Program-made: the position numbers and the translations under genes | From: Paenibacillus riograndensis SBR5 | GTDB taxonomy: Bacteria; Bacillota; Bacilli; Paenibacillales; Paenibacillaceae | Reading direction: 5' to 3' | NCBI RefSeq assembly: GCF_000981585.1 | Contig: NZ_LN831776.1 | Span: 5,687,187-5,751,186, forward strand | Length of the DNA stretch: 64,000 nt | Shown here: positions 51,831-60,575 of the stretch, piece by piece | Position numbering within the stretch: the stretch's first letter is position 1 | Layout: each line of letters starts with the position of its first letter | Notes under the pieces: generated by a model | Database searches by the model: none | The model's input: the letters and a program-made list of their open reading frames with translations, nothing else | What the model was told of the DNA's origin: nothing

Positions 51831-53043
51831 TTGCGTTCTGCACCTCTCTGATCAGAAGTTTGTATTGCTCTTTCTCTTCTTCATTTGCTCGATGCCGATA
51901 GTGTTCAAACAGATCGACACATTTGATTACATTACTTTCGTTATTGATTTTAGCAGATGATTCCAAACCCTGTAGGATGAAGTTAATCCCTTCATTACGA
52001 TTATTATGTAAATAATAGGCCGCCAATTCAACGAGAAAACGGGCATATTGGTCTGCTACAATCTGCCGATTGTATTGACCAAATTCTGTGAAATTCGTCC
52101 GATAAGGGATATAGGCAGCAAACCGTTCCAGAATGTGATCAACATTCCAGTCGTACCGGTTAGCCGATATGATGATATTAAATAAGGCAGTAAATACCTC
52201 GTCACTTTGAGGGGAAATATGTTCTACATATTCAGGCAGTATTTCATGTTGTCCTGACATTAATTGATAGAGCATGGTGTTTGCAGTACCCCATTCCTGA
52301 TATTGAGCTACAGTTCTCTTGGCATTTTCATCGTCTTCTTGTATCCAGCTTGCAACCATGTAGAGGGCCACGAATTTTAGTGCTGACTTGTAGTCTTTGT
52401 TTTCTTCACAAACGCTTGAACGTACCAGATGTGAATAAAGGATATAGCGGTAGAATGGTTTCTCAGGTTTTTTCTCGTTGTTCTGCTTGCGGCTTGAGTG
52501 CTGAAGGTTATAGCGAAGAGTAGCCAACCGGAGCAATTCCTGCGCCAGTTCATCCACTTTATGCCACTTGCGTAGGGAATAATAAACATTGATCAAATGA
52601 TTTAGTCCATCCAATTGATCCGCTTCATCCAGCCGATCCAGATAACACTCAAAGAGGAGCGCCGCCTGCAAATTCTGGGTCTGATCGTCACCCAGGGCAA
52701 TTCTAAATAGGCGGTATTGACATGCCGCCAGCCGCTCGGAATTTTGATATTTCTCACTGGCGCTCACATTCCTATACAATAACGCTGCTGCTTGCCACTG
52801 CCCCTGTTGAAACAACCCTTCCGCTACTTCAAACAGCATGGGAGCGTAGGTCAGATTCTCAAGCAGATTCTGCACTACCTGTTCAATACAGTCGAGACGG
52901 CCCAGTTCTGCCGAACGCAAAAGAAACGGCCGCAGCCGCCGCCAAGTAGGGGAAGAATAATGGAAGCATTCATCTACATATAAACTGTAAAAATGGTCCT
53001 CCGGTAATTGCATACCCTTGGTAATCCGCTCCAGATGATTCAT
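51793..53043 (-). CDS. AloR-like quorum-sensing receptor, TPR part (frameshifted from its HTH)
   Basis: 416 aa helical-repeat (TPR-like) protein of the AimR/AloR branch of RRNPP receptors. It starts MNHLERITKGMQLPEDHFYSLY followed by VDECFHYSSPTWRRLRPFLL and continues with paired helices to the end. In relatives, the segment before MNHLERI is a XRE-type helix-turn-helix; here that part is encoded in another frame at 53040-53198 (separate entry). One added base in the G5 run at 53059-53063 would fuse the two. As it stands this frame starts at an ATG that overlaps the HTH stop (ATGA), so coupled translation is also conceivable. Followed by the overlapping pro-peptide gene at 51687-51830. Confidence 0.8.
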   Translation of the reverse strand: MNHLERITKGMQLPEDHFYSLYVDECFHYSSPTWRRLRPFLLRSAELGRLDCIEQVVQNLLENLTYAPMLFEVAEGLFQQGQWQAAALLYRNVSASEKYQNSERLAACQYRLFRIALGDDQTQNLQAALLFECYLDRLDEADQLDGLNHLINVYYSLRKWHKVDELAQELLRLATLRYNLQHSSRKQNNEKKPEKPFYRYILYSHLVRSSVCEENKDYKSALKFVALYMVASWIQEDDENAKRTVAQYQEWGTANTMLYQLMSGQHEILPEYVEHISPQSDEVFTALFNIIISANRYDWNVDHILERFAAYIPYRTNFTEFGQYNRQIVADQYARFLVELAAYYLHNNRNEGINFILQGLESSAKINNESNVIKCVDLFEHYRHRANEEEKEQYKLLIREVQNANEKKTYHASSFV

Positions 53044-53198
53044 GGCAATCGGCTGGTGCCCCCAACCACCCGGCTAAGTGTTCCAGCATTAATTCCGGAT
53101 ATTCCGGCAAATTGATTAATGGACATTCCATGCTGTGACAGATACATTGCTAATGCATCGCGAATCGTGGCTGTAGCCCCGGCATCATCCCGCCCCAT
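53040..53198 (-). CDS. HTH part of the AloR-like receptor (separated by a frameshift)
   Basis: 52-codon frame, ATG at 53198 with GGAAG upstream. It reads TATIRDALAMYLSQHGMSIN then QFAGISGINAGTLSRVVGG and ends TSRLP-stop. This is a XRE-like helix-turn-helix; the shifted frame after the G5 run gives GHQPIA directly before MNHLERI, the normal continuation in such receptors. Thus the receptor gene probably spans 51793-53198 with a one-base deletion (in nature or in the assembly). Confidence 0.72.
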   Translation of the reverse strand: MGRDDAGATATIRDALAMYLSQHGMSINQFAGISGINAGTLSRVVGGTSRLP

Positions 53199-53222
53199 AA
53201 ACCAGCTTCCAGTTTAATACCA

Positions 53223-53250
53223 TTGACAACCCTAAAATTCTGCATAAAAT
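53223..53250 (+). promoter_or_regulatory. Promoter candidate of the ECF/desulfidase operon
   Basis: -35 TTGACA (53223-53228), 16-bp spacer, -10 TAAAAT (53245-53250). The transcript would have a leader of about 160 nt before 53421. No known riboswitch consensus was recognised in that leader, though it holds repeated GTTCATGTAC / GTTATGTAC segments. Confidence 0.5.
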
Positions 53251-53420
53251 GATATACAATAATACCAATATACTTACTTGGTTATTTATTCGTCTGTAGT
53301 GTTTGCCGGTTCATGTACGGCGGCGCTCGTTATGTACAAAGGGGGCTTCGGGTTCATAATCAGCTGGATTCATGAAATGAAAAAATTCATCAGCATTATG
53401 ATCTTTAGGAGGAGAATGAA

Positions 53421-54002
53421 ATGAATCAAAAAACGCTCGTCATTACGCTGGGAGCCCTTGCTATTGCCATTAATGTCATTGCAGGAACTGTGGTCAGCAA
53501 TTTAAAAATTCCTTTTCTGTTTCTGGATACCGTTGGCACTATATTCATTGCCGCCGTCTTTGGCCCCTTATGGGGAGCGCTCGTCGGCCTGCTGACAAAC
53601 CTTGTGCTTGGTGTAACCTCAGGGTATACAGCTATACCTTTTGCTCTTGTAAATGTCATTGTCGGTCTGGTGGTCGGCTATGCCTCCCGTAAGAAAGGCT
53701 TCACCTTCTCTTCAGCCCTGGTCTCGGGTATTATTCTGGGCATTCTATGCCCCGCCGTGGGTTCAGTGATCGCCATTGGATTGTTTGGCGGATTAACGGG
53801 CGGAGTGCAGGATGTTGCGGTGTTATGGCTCAAGCAGGCAGGAACCAGCTTGTTCGCTGCCGCTTTTCTGCCGCGCCTTGGCGAGAACCTGATCGATAAA
53901 ATTCTATCCGCCCTGCTTGTATATTACGTAGTCAAGAATCTGCCGCATTCTTTAATCAAGCGCCCGGCGCTTAAGAAGAAGGATAGTTCCCGTGCAGCGT
54001 AG
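53421..54002 (+). CDS. ECF transporter S component (CD3073-like)
   Basis: 193 aa integral membrane protein with about six spans: ITLGALAIAINVIAGTVV near 9-26, FLDTVGTIFIAAVFGPLWGALVGLLTNL near 35-62, and a C-terminal helix before the charged tail RPALKKKDSS. Length and pattern fit an ECF substrate-capture subunit and match what I know as the CD3073-type family. It overlaps the TudS-related gene by 11 bp and is followed by EcfA1, EcfA2 and EcfT, so the operon encodes a complete importer. Substrate unknown; the partner enzyme suggests a sulfur-containing compound. RBS AGGAGGAG. Confidence 0.85.
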   Translation: MNQKTLVITLGALAIAINVIAGTVVSNLKIPFLFLDTVGTIFIAAVFGPLWGALVGLLTNLVLGVTSGYTAIPFALVNVIVGLVVGYASRKKGFTFSSALVSGIILGILCPAVGSVIAIGLFGGLTGGVQDVAVLWLKQAGTSLFAAAFLPRLGENLIDKILSALLVYYVVKNLPHSLIKRPALKKKDSSRAA

Positions 54003-54504
54003 CAAAAAGATTATTGTAGCCTCCCACTGCGTCATCAATCAGAATGCCGTAGTGGAAGGCGAGGCTCGAAGTCCAGGCGTGATGAAAGCGGCAGTCGACT
54101 GGACTTATGAGCAGGGGTACGGGCTGTTTCAGCTGCCCTGCCCGGAATTCACCTTCCTGGGGCCGGAGCGTCCTCCAATGACGGTCGAGGAGTACGATAC
54201 CCCGGAATTCCGCAGCCATAACCGCAGCATTCTCCAGCCTGTTGTGGAACAGCTGAAAACCTATCAGGATCACGGGTATTCCATCGTGGGCGGCCTCGGA
54301 ATCTCGGGCAGCCCCTCCTGCGATCCGGGCAAAGGCGTATTTATGCGCGACTTTCTGGAGCTGGCCGCAGAGAACGGGGTAGCCATTGATTTCTTCTGGC
54401 AGATTCCCAACACCGCTGACGGAACCTTCAATCCCGGGGATTCAAATAGTGTCTACGGCCCTACCCGTACGCCTGTAACCCAAAAGGGTGATGAGCAGCA
54501 ATGA
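53992..54504 (+). CDS. TudS-related putative desulfidase (CD3072-like)
   Basis: 170 aa cytoplasmic protein related to DUF523/TudS, enzymes that remove sulfur from thio-bases using a [4Fe-4S] cluster held by three Cys. Here the Cys are in IVASHCVINQNA (13), QLPCPEFTFLGPERPP (about 48) and ISGSPSCDPGKGV (about 108), matching the expected three. GTG start at 53992, inside the S-component gene; the stop overlaps the EcfA1 start (ATGA). Coupling to a dedicated ECF importer suggests desulfuration of an imported thio-compound. The substrate cannot be told. Confidence 0.8.
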   Translation: MQRSKKIIVASHCVINQNAVVEGEARSPGVMKAAVDWTYEQGYGLFQLPCPEFTFLGPERPPMTVEEYDTPEFRSHNRSILQPVVEQLKTYQDHGYSIVGGLGISGSPSCDPGKGVFMRDFLELAAENGVAIDFFWQIPNTADGTFNPGDSNSVYGPTRTPVTQKGDEQQ

Positions 54505-55343
54505 TACGTATCCAGGATGTCACATTTTACTATAATGAACCCGATGAAGCCTCTGGGCACGCCGGTCTGAGGCCGGCGTTATCGAAGGTATCGCTCGACA
54601 TTCAGCCGGGAGAGTTCGTGGCACTGCTGGGCCGCAATGGTTCAGGCAAATCCTCGCTTTCCCGCCTGCTAAACGGCATTGAGCTGCCGACGGAGGGAAC
54701 GGTGACGGTTGACGGGCGCCGGACTGCGGAGCCGCATGAAGTACAGGAGATCCGGAGGGCGGTGCAAATCGTCTTCCAGAATCCTGAGAATCAGCAGGTT
54801 GGGCTTACTGTGGGTGAGGATATTGCTTTTGGTCTTTCCAATATCGGCTGGCCGCAGCAGGAGATCCGCAGCCGGATTGCCTGGGCGCTACAGCTTGTCG
54901 GGTTAGAGGCCGATGAAGAACGTCCGGTCACCCGTTTATCGGGCGGTGAGAAACAGAAGCTAGCACTCGCTTCTGTACTGGCGCTTGCCCCGCGCTATCT
55001 CATTCTGGATGAAGCCACATCCATGCTGGACCCGGTTGCCCGCCGCCGGTTCGTGGAAACCCTGCATGAGGTGAGACAACGGGTTCCCTTTACATTGATT
55101 TATATCACCCATCATCTGGAAGAGGTAATGGGCGCAGACCGCTGGGTGCTGTTCCGTGAAGGCAGGATCGTCACATCCGGACCGCCTTCAGGACTGCAGA
55201 AGGATACACAGCTGCTGCACGATTGCGGACTGGAGCTGCCCTATTATTATAAGCTTGCAGAATTGCTCCGCCGCAGCGGAATCCCCGCACCTGCAACTTT
55301 AAGTGAACAAGAATTGAGAGGATTGCTATGCAGATCATCTTAG
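54501..55343 (+). CDS. ecfA1: Energy-coupling factor ATPase EcfA1
   Basis: 280 aa ABC ATPase. Walker A ALLGRNGSGKSSLSRLLNG near 40-58, Q-loop IVFQNPENQQVGLTVGEDIAFG near 87-108 as typical for EcfA, signature LSGGEKQKLALASVLALAP near 144-162, Walker B YLILDEATSMLDP near 164. First ATPase of the dedicated ECF module; overlaps ecfA2 by 16 bp. Confidence 0.92.
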   Translation: MIRIQDVTFYYNEPDEASGHAGLRPALSKVSLDIQPGEFVALLGRNGSGKSSLSRLLNGIELPTEGTVTVDGRRTAEPHEVQEIRRAVQIVFQNPENQQVGLTVGEDIAFGLSNIGWPQQEIRSRIAWALQLVGLEADEERPVTRLSGGEKQKLALASVLALAPRYLILDEATSMLDPVARRRFVETLHEVRQRVPFTLIYITHHLEEVMGADRWVLFREGRIVTSGPPSGLQKDTQLLHDCGLELPYYYKLAELLRRSGIPAPATLSEQELRGLLCRSS

Positions 55344-56203
55344 ACCATGTCTCCTTCACCTATAGCAAACGGCGTAAGAACAGACCCTTGGCCGGACCAT
55401 TAGTGCTGGGGAAGCTGCAATTAACCGTGGACAAGGGCGAAATGCTGGCAGTTGCCGGCAAATCCGGTTCAGGCAAATCAACCTTCCTCCAGCTGCTGAA
55501 GGGATTTCTGTCACCGTCCGAAGGAAACCTTTATTTGGACGGGACCGATCCCCATCTGAACCGGCAGCCGGAGCAGTTTGACCGGATCGGATTTATTTTT
55601 CAATACCCTGAACACCAGCTGTTCTCTACCACCGTGTATGAAGACATTGCCTTCGGGCTCCGGAGCGCCAAGCTGTCCCCTGAAATTCAGGAAGCCAAGG
55701 TGCGCAAGGCCATGCAAGCCGTTCAACTGGATTACGGGAAATTTAAAGACCGGAGTCCGTTTGAGCTCAGCGGAGGGGAGAAACGTCGTGTAGCCATTGC
55801 AGGAGTGGTTGTCCTGGAACCGGAGGTGCTGATTCTTGACGAACCCACAGCCGGACTGGACCTGCAATCACGGACCGCGCTGTTTGATTTGCTCCATGCG
55901 ATGAACCGTGAGCAGGGGATCACGATCATATGGGTCAGTCATCAGCTGGAAGAGATTCTTGAGCATGCTGCACGTATGATTGCGCTTATGGCCGGACAGT
56001 TTGTGGCGGATGGCGCCCCCTCCGTGCTTCTGTCAGATCCGGCGCTGCTGCAGGCCTTTGACTGGGAGGAGCCGCCGGCGCTGGCCGTATCCCGGATACT
56101 GCGGGAGCTTGGGGCTGCTGTTCAAGACAACCGGCCGCTTACCGCCTTGGAGGCCGCCGGCGCCATTCTCGCTTTGCACCAGAACCGGCAAGTATCCACT
56201 TAA
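55328..56203 (+). CDS. ecfA2: Energy-coupling factor ATPase EcfA2
   Basis: 291 aa ABC ATPase. Walker A AVAGKSGSGKSTFLQLLKG near 42-60, Q-loop FIFQYPEHQLFSTTVYEDIAFG near 90-111, signature LSGGEKRRVAIAGVVVLEP near 144-162, Walker B VLILDEPTAGLDLQ near 164. Overlaps ecfA1 and precedes ecfT by 43 bp. Confidence 0.92.
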   Translation: MQIILDHVSFTYSKRRKNRPLAGPLVLGKLQLTVDKGEMLAVAGKSGSGKSTFLQLLKGFLSPSEGNLYLDGTDPHLNRQPEQFDRIGFIFQYPEHQLFSTTVYEDIAFGLRSAKLSPEIQEAKVRKAMQAVQLDYGKFKDRSPFELSGGEKRRVAIAGVVVLEPEVLILDEPTAGLDLQSRTALFDLLHAMNREQGITIIWVSHQLEEILEHAARMIALMAGQFVADGAPSVLLSDPALLQAFDWEEPPALAVSRILRELGAAVQDNRPLTALEAAGAILALHQNRQVST

Positions 56204-56246
56204 CACTTGAAGAATCAACCAGCTTATTGTAAATGAGGAGTGCGTT

Positions 56247-57038
56247 ATGTCAGGCACAAGCTTTTTACTCTATCAAAAACGGAATTCGTGGCCGGAACGC
56301 TGGGACCCGCGGATGAAAATTGTGGCGGTGCTGCTTTTTGGCGCTGCTATGCTGTTCACCCATGATCCGGGGCTGAAAACCTTACAGCTGCTTATACTGA
56401 TCCTGTTATGGGGGATCGCGAAGCTGCCTTGGCGCGTTCTGGTCCTTACATTACTTTCTCTATCGTTATTTTTTGCCTCGACAATGATTTATCAAGCGAT
56501 TCTGCTGTCAGAGCCGGCCGACACCCTGATTCAATGGGGTCCCCTTCAATTCTCTACCCGGGGCCTGGTCAACGGAATGATGATGTGCGAGCAGATTGCC
56601 GGGATTGTGCTGCTCCTGTCGCTGCTGGTACGGACAACCTCGCCTATTGTATTGGCGGAAGGACTGGAGCTTTTGCTGAAGCCTTTAAAAAAATGGCGTT
56701 TTCCCGTTCATGAGGCTGTCATGATGTTCTCCATCGCCCTGCGTTTTCTTCCTATTCTTGTGGAAGAATTCGACAAGATCCGCAAAGCCCAGCTTGCCCG
56801 GGGAGGCGGTTTTCACCGCAAGGGGCTTTCCTCCCGCTTTGGCGGAGTGCTGCCCATGCTTATGCCGCTGTTCGTGATGTCTATTCTCCGCGCCAAGGAC
56901 CTGGCGGTCGCCATGGAATCCCGCTGCTACCAGGGAGAGGAAGGAAGAACCCCCATCCGGATCTACCAGTTTAAGCTAAGTGATTATGCCGTTTTTAGCT
57001 TCGCTGTCTGTAATTTGTTGTTTATTTTTATTGGGTAA
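56247..57038 (+). CDS. ecfT: Energy-coupling factor transmembrane protein EcfT
   Basis: 263 aa membrane scaffold of the ECF importer with four to five N-terminal spans and the two coupling helices; the Ala-Arg-Gly signature is present as AQLARGGGFHRKG near 183-195 and the second motif AMESRCYQGEEGRTP near 221-235. Last gene of the S-TudS-A1-A2-T operon, followed by a terminator. Confidence 0.92.
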   Translation: MSGTSFLLYQKRNSWPERWDPRMKIVAVLLFGAAMLFTHDPGLKTLQLLILILLWGIAKLPWRVLVLTLLSLSLFFASTMIYQAILLSEPADTLIQWGPLQFSTRGLVNGMMMCEQIAGIVLLLSLLVRTTSPIVLAEGLELLLKPLKKWRFPVHEAVMMFSIALRFLPILVEEFDKIRKAQLARGGGFHRKGLSSRFGGVLPMLMPLFVMSILRAKDLAVAMESRCYQGEEGRTPIRIYQFKLSDYAVFSFAVCNLLFIFIG

Positions 57039-57044
57039 CAAGGG

Positions 57045-57086
57045 AGCGTCCCCGGTGCTGAGCATGGCTGCCGGGGCGCTTCTTTG
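57045..57086 (+). terminator. Terminator of the ECF operon
   Basis: AGCGTCCCCGG (57045-57055) pairs with CCGGGGCGCT (57071-57080), one bulged T, then TTCTTTG. It lies 7 bp after the ecfT stop, between convergent ecfT and acoR. Confidence 0.75.
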
Positions 57087-57129
57087 CTTGTGCCGGAACT
57101 GAAAACCCGTGATAACCCCGCTATTTGTT

Positions 57130-59085
57130 CTATTTCCTTATTCCATACCCGGCAATCTTCCGGTACATGGTCGATTTTCCGATCCCCAGCATCTTGGCTG
57201 CGGTGACAACATTGCCACCGCATGTTTTTAGCGCACTGCAGATGCTTTCCATCTCTATCTGCTCCATTTTTTTGCCGGCCCCCTCCGCTGAAGGCTTCTC
57301 CGGTACCGCTGCATTACCGCTGTTGGAGTGTTGCAGAAGCGAGGTCCGTGCAGGAGGCAAATCCAGATGGGTAATCTCCGCAGAGCTGCATACATAATAA
57401 GCCCGCTGCACGGCATTCTGAAGCTCGCGCGCATTTCCCTGCCACTCATAGCTCTGCAAGGCTTCCAGAAAGGAGGGGCTGAACCGCTTGGCCGGGCCGG
57501 GATGATCACGGTTGCACTTCAGCAGGAACAGCCTTGCCAGCGGGGCGATATCCTCCCTGCGTTCCCTTAGCGGCAACAGCTTGATATTGATTACATTCAA
57601 GCGGTAATACAAGTCGCTGCGGTATGATTTCCGGTCCACTTCCTCCGCCAGATCGCGGTTGGTGGCTGCAATGACTCTTACATCCAGCGTCCGCTCATGC
57701 TTGCCCCCGATTCTGCGGACCTTATGGTTATCCAGAACACGGAGCAGCTTTGCCTGAATCTCCAGCGGCAGTTCCCCGATTTCATCCAGAAAAATAGTCC
57801 CTCCGTGCGCCAGCTCAAACTTTCCCGGATTGCCTTCCCGGAGCGCCCCTGTAAAGGAGCCCTTCTCGTATCCAAACAGCTCGCTCTCTACCAGATCTTT
57901 GGGGAGCGCAGCACAGTTGATGGCAATAAACGGACCGCCGGCCCGCAGACTCGCATTATGAACCGATTGGGCAAACAGCTCCTTGCCGGTTCCGCTCTCC
58001 CCTTCGATCAGCACTGTACAGTTGGTCTTCGCGATCCTCTGGGCAAATGCGATTTGCCCCTGCATATAGGAATTGTCCGTGATGACTTCCGCGAACCGGT
58101 AGTTCGCTTTGAAGCCGGCCAATTGATTGACCTCTTTGCGCACCTGCCCGGCTTCCCGGATCGTGAGCGAAGCGCCCAGAATCTTGTCATCGAAGGTGAA
58201 CGGATAGATGTTTACCATACAATCAATTTTGTTGCTGCCTACGGTGAGCGTACAATCGGCGTAGCTTAAATTCCGTTCGCCGGCGAACACACTCTCCAAA
58301 TCGACTTCTTCCAGCAGCTCTTTGATACGCAAGGTTTCCATTTGCTCCAGGCTGAGCATAAAGATCGAGGCCAGCCTTTCATTATAATGCCGCACGCGGT
58401 ATTCGGTATCAATAACAAGCAGCCCGTCCTGCATGGACTGGAATACGGCATGCATCATTTGGCTGGCCTCCAGCATATGGAGCTGCTTCTCGATACTGCT
58501 GACCGCCGATACAACAACGCCGAACGTATGGGCATGAACATCCTCTGCCTTGCCTGACAGATCCAGGCATCCGATCACGTTGCCCCGGCTATCATGAACC
58601 GGTGCAGCCGAACAGGTCCAGGCATGATGCGACGTGCAGTAATGCTCGCTGCCCAGCACCTGAACCGCATCATTGACAGCCAGCGCGGTACCCACCGCAT
58701 TGGTGCCTACGCTGAGCTCATCCCATTTGGCCCCTTCCACGAAATTCACCTTGACACATTCCGGTTTAAGCTCCTTATTGAGTACCGTGTGCAGAAGAAC
58801 ACCGTCCTGATCGGTCAGGACAATTGCATAGACCGTATCCTTGATAATCTGATAGATGCTGTCCATGACCGGCTTGGCAACGGAAAGAAGCTGCTTCTTC
58901 TCCTGCAGGCGGAAAGCCAGCTCCTCTTCTGACACCTGCATTCCCTTGCCGCACATCGGATCGACTCCGGCCTTACGGCATCTTCTCCATGAAGCGGCTA
59001 TGACCGGCTTTGTCCCGGCGGCACACTCACCGCTGAATATGAAATGTTTCCAGTTTCCAAGCGATTCCGTATTGCTGATTCGCAT
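57130..59085 (-). CDS. acoR: Sigma-54-dependent activator of AcoR type
   Basis: About 651 aa. N-terminal GAF-like sensor (about 60-200), a PAS-like region (about 210-310), AAA+ domain with Walker A GESGTGKE near 362, the sigma-54 contact loop as GSFTGA near 410 (GAFTGA in most), Walker [10 protein letters not shown], and a C-terminal Fis-type HTH ([20 protein letters not shown] near 625-645). The ATG at 59085 has AAAGGAG eight bases ahead; the open frame to 59214 lacks a ribosome site. Next to sigL and the dehydrogenase genes on the same strand, so it is the likely activator of that operon. Confidence 0.88.
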   Translation of the reverse strand: MRISNTESLGNWKHFIFSGECAAGTKPVIAASWRRCRKAGVDPMCGKGMQVSEEELAFRLQEKKQLLSVAKPVMDSIYQIIKDTVYAIVLTDQDGVLLHTVLNKELKPECVKVNFVEGAKWDELSVGTNAVGTALAVNDAVQVLGSEHYCTSHHAWTCSAAPVHDSRGNVIGCLDLSGKAEDVHAHTFGVVVSAVSSIEKQLHMLEASQMMHAVFQSMQDGLLVIDTEYRVRHYNERLASIFMLSLEQMETLRIKELLEEVDLESVFAGERNLSYADCTLTVGSNKIDCMVNIYPFTFDDKILGASLTIREAGQVRKEVNQLAGFKANYRFAEVITDNSYMQGQIAFAQRIAKTNCTVLIEGESGTGKELFAQSVHNASLRAGGPFIAINCAALPKDLVESELFGYEKGSFTGALREGNPGKFELAHGGTIFLDEIGELPLEIQAKLLRVLDNHKVRRIGGKHERTLDVRVIAATNRDLAEEVDRKSYRSDLYYRLNVINIKLLPLRERREDIAPLARLFLLKCNRDHPGPAKRFSPSFLEALQSYEWQGNARELQNAVQRAYYVCSSAEITHLDLPPARTSLLQHSNSGNAAVPEKPSAEGAGKKMEQIEMESICSALKTCGGNVVTAAKMLGIGKSTMYRKIAGYGIRK

Positions 59086-59116
59086 GTCTACAGCTCCTTT
59101 CCATCGCCCGCAGTGT

Positions 59117-60403
59117 CTATACCGGATATTCACGTCTGCCGGGAGCAGAGGCGATCCGCATGGATTCCCTGTACTTGGCAACCGTCCGGCGGGAGATGAC
59201 CGCGCCTTGCTCAAGCAGAAGCTCAGCGATCCGGCGGTCGCTGTAGGCTGCCTGCTTATCCTCTCCCTCTATAAGCTCACGGATGACCCGCTTCAGGGCA
59301 TCCGGCGTCCAATCGCTGTCTTCCCCCGTAATTCCGGAAGGAAAAAAATATTTCAGCTCAAAGGTTCCCCATACACATTGCATATATTTGCCCCGGACCG
59401 CCCGGCTTACCGTGGACTCATGAAGCTCCAGCTCTTCGGCTATCCTGCCGAGTGTTAAGGGAACGAGATAATCCTGTCCTCTTTCAAAAAAAGGCCGCTG
59501 CAGCTTCAATATGGCGCCGGCTACGCGGCACAAAGTCTTCTTGCGCTCCTCGAGGCATCTCATGATCCAGCTTGCCTGTTCATGCTTCTCCTGCAAATAG
59601 CGGCGCGTTTCTTCGTCACCGCTCAGGCTGAGCAGGCGCTGATAGCTTTCGGCAAGGGTAATCTGCGGGCAGGACAAGGGATGCACGGCGGCTTCGTGCG
59701 CGCCGTTCTTCTGCATAACGTACACATCCGGTACAATGTACACCGTTGATTCCCCGTTATCCAAGGCATACGCGGGACGGGGGTTTAAAGATTTAATCGT
59801 ACTGTATGCTTCCTGAACCCTTTTTAGGGAAGTGTTCAATTCTTTGGCGACACGGACCAGCTGATTGCCGCCCAACTGCTCAAGATGGTGTTCGATCAGC
59901 AGCCGTAATAAAGGCGTCAATCTGCCGGAGTGCTCCAGCTGCAGCAGCAGACATTCCTGCAAATTCCTGGCGCCGACTCCGTAAGGCTCCAGGGACTGGA
60001 CACGTCTCAGTCCGGCTTCGATAACCTGACAGCCGACTCCCAGTCCGGCTGCAACGACCTCCACCTGTTCCGCAAAATACCCGTTGTCATCCAAGCAGCC
60101 AATCAGATAGGCCGCAAGAGGCCGTTCACTCTTGGTCAGCGGCAGCAGCGCCAATTGCGACCGCAGCTGATCCTGCAGACTGTGCCGGGGACCTGCCGCA
60201 TACTGCAGCAAATGCTGCGTGCTTTTAGAGCCCTTAATGCTGCTGCCGCCCCAGGAATACTGCACCTCAATCAACGGATTTTCCTCTGACAACCGGTGTA
60301 CATATTGGTCCAGCTCTTGCGAATCCATTTGCAGCACCTCGACGGATTGCCGCAGCCCGGGAGACAAACCCATTTTTTGCTTGGTATCCATAACCAGCCT
60401 CAT
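59117..60403 (-). CDS. sigL: RNA polymerase sigma-54 factor
   Basis: About 428 aa. N-terminal activator-interacting region with repeated Gln/Leu ([20 protein letters not shown]), a core-binding central part ([18 protein letters not shown] near 125-142), an HTH ([24 protein letters not shown] near 318-341) and the RpoN box [10 protein letters not shown] near 405-414. ATG at 60403 with AAGGGGTG ahead. Located between the acoL-like gene and acoR, as a local source of the sigma factor that AcoR needs. Confidence 0.92.
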   Translation of the reverse strand: MRLVMDTKQKMGLSPGLRQSVEVLQMDSQELDQYVHRLSEENPLIEVQYSWGGSSIKGSKSTQHLLQYAAGPRHSLQDQLRSQLALLPLTKSERPLAAYLIGCLDDNGYFAEQVEVVAAGLGVGCQVIEAGLRRVQSLEPYGVGARNLQECLLLQLEHSGRLTPLLRLLIEHHLEQLGGNQLVRVAKELNTSLKRVQEAYSTIKSLNPRPAYALDNGESTVYIVPDVYVMQKNGAHEAAVHPLSCPQITLAESYQRLLSLSGDEETRRYLQEKHEQASWIMRCLEERKKTLCRVAGAILKLQRPFFERGQDYLVPLTLGRIAEELELHESTVSRAVRGKYMQCVWGTFELKYFFPSGITGEDSDWTPDALKRVIRELIEGEDKQAAYSDRRIAELLLEQGAVISRRTVAKYRESMRIASAPGRREYPV

Positions 60404-60478
60404 TTGCTCACCCCTTAAACTGTATGCGCTTACATATCCTTTCTCTATTATAAAACGCCACATAGTCTAATAAAGACA

Positions 60479-60544
60479 AATACGATGAACTTAATATGAC
60501 AATCCGCAGGCAAACCGGGATCGGCATACTTTGTTCATCGTATT
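60479..60544. other. 12-bp inverted repeat between sigL and acoL
   Basis: AATACGATGAAC (60479-60490) and GTTCATCGTATT (60533-60544) are perfectly complementary across a 42-nt loop. It lies about 75 bp ahead of the sigL start. It could be a weak terminator-like structure or regulatory stem; no T-tract follows. Confidence 0.5.
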
Positions 60545-60575
60545 GGATTTGCTCCTGAGGATGAAAGACTATCCG

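Noticed and set aside
53040..53043. Receptor HTH and sensor as two genuine coupled genes (ATGA overlap)
   Set aside because: Possible, but the shifted frame restores exactly the expected continuous HTH-TPR sequence, so a one-base indel is the simpler explanation; both parts are still listed.
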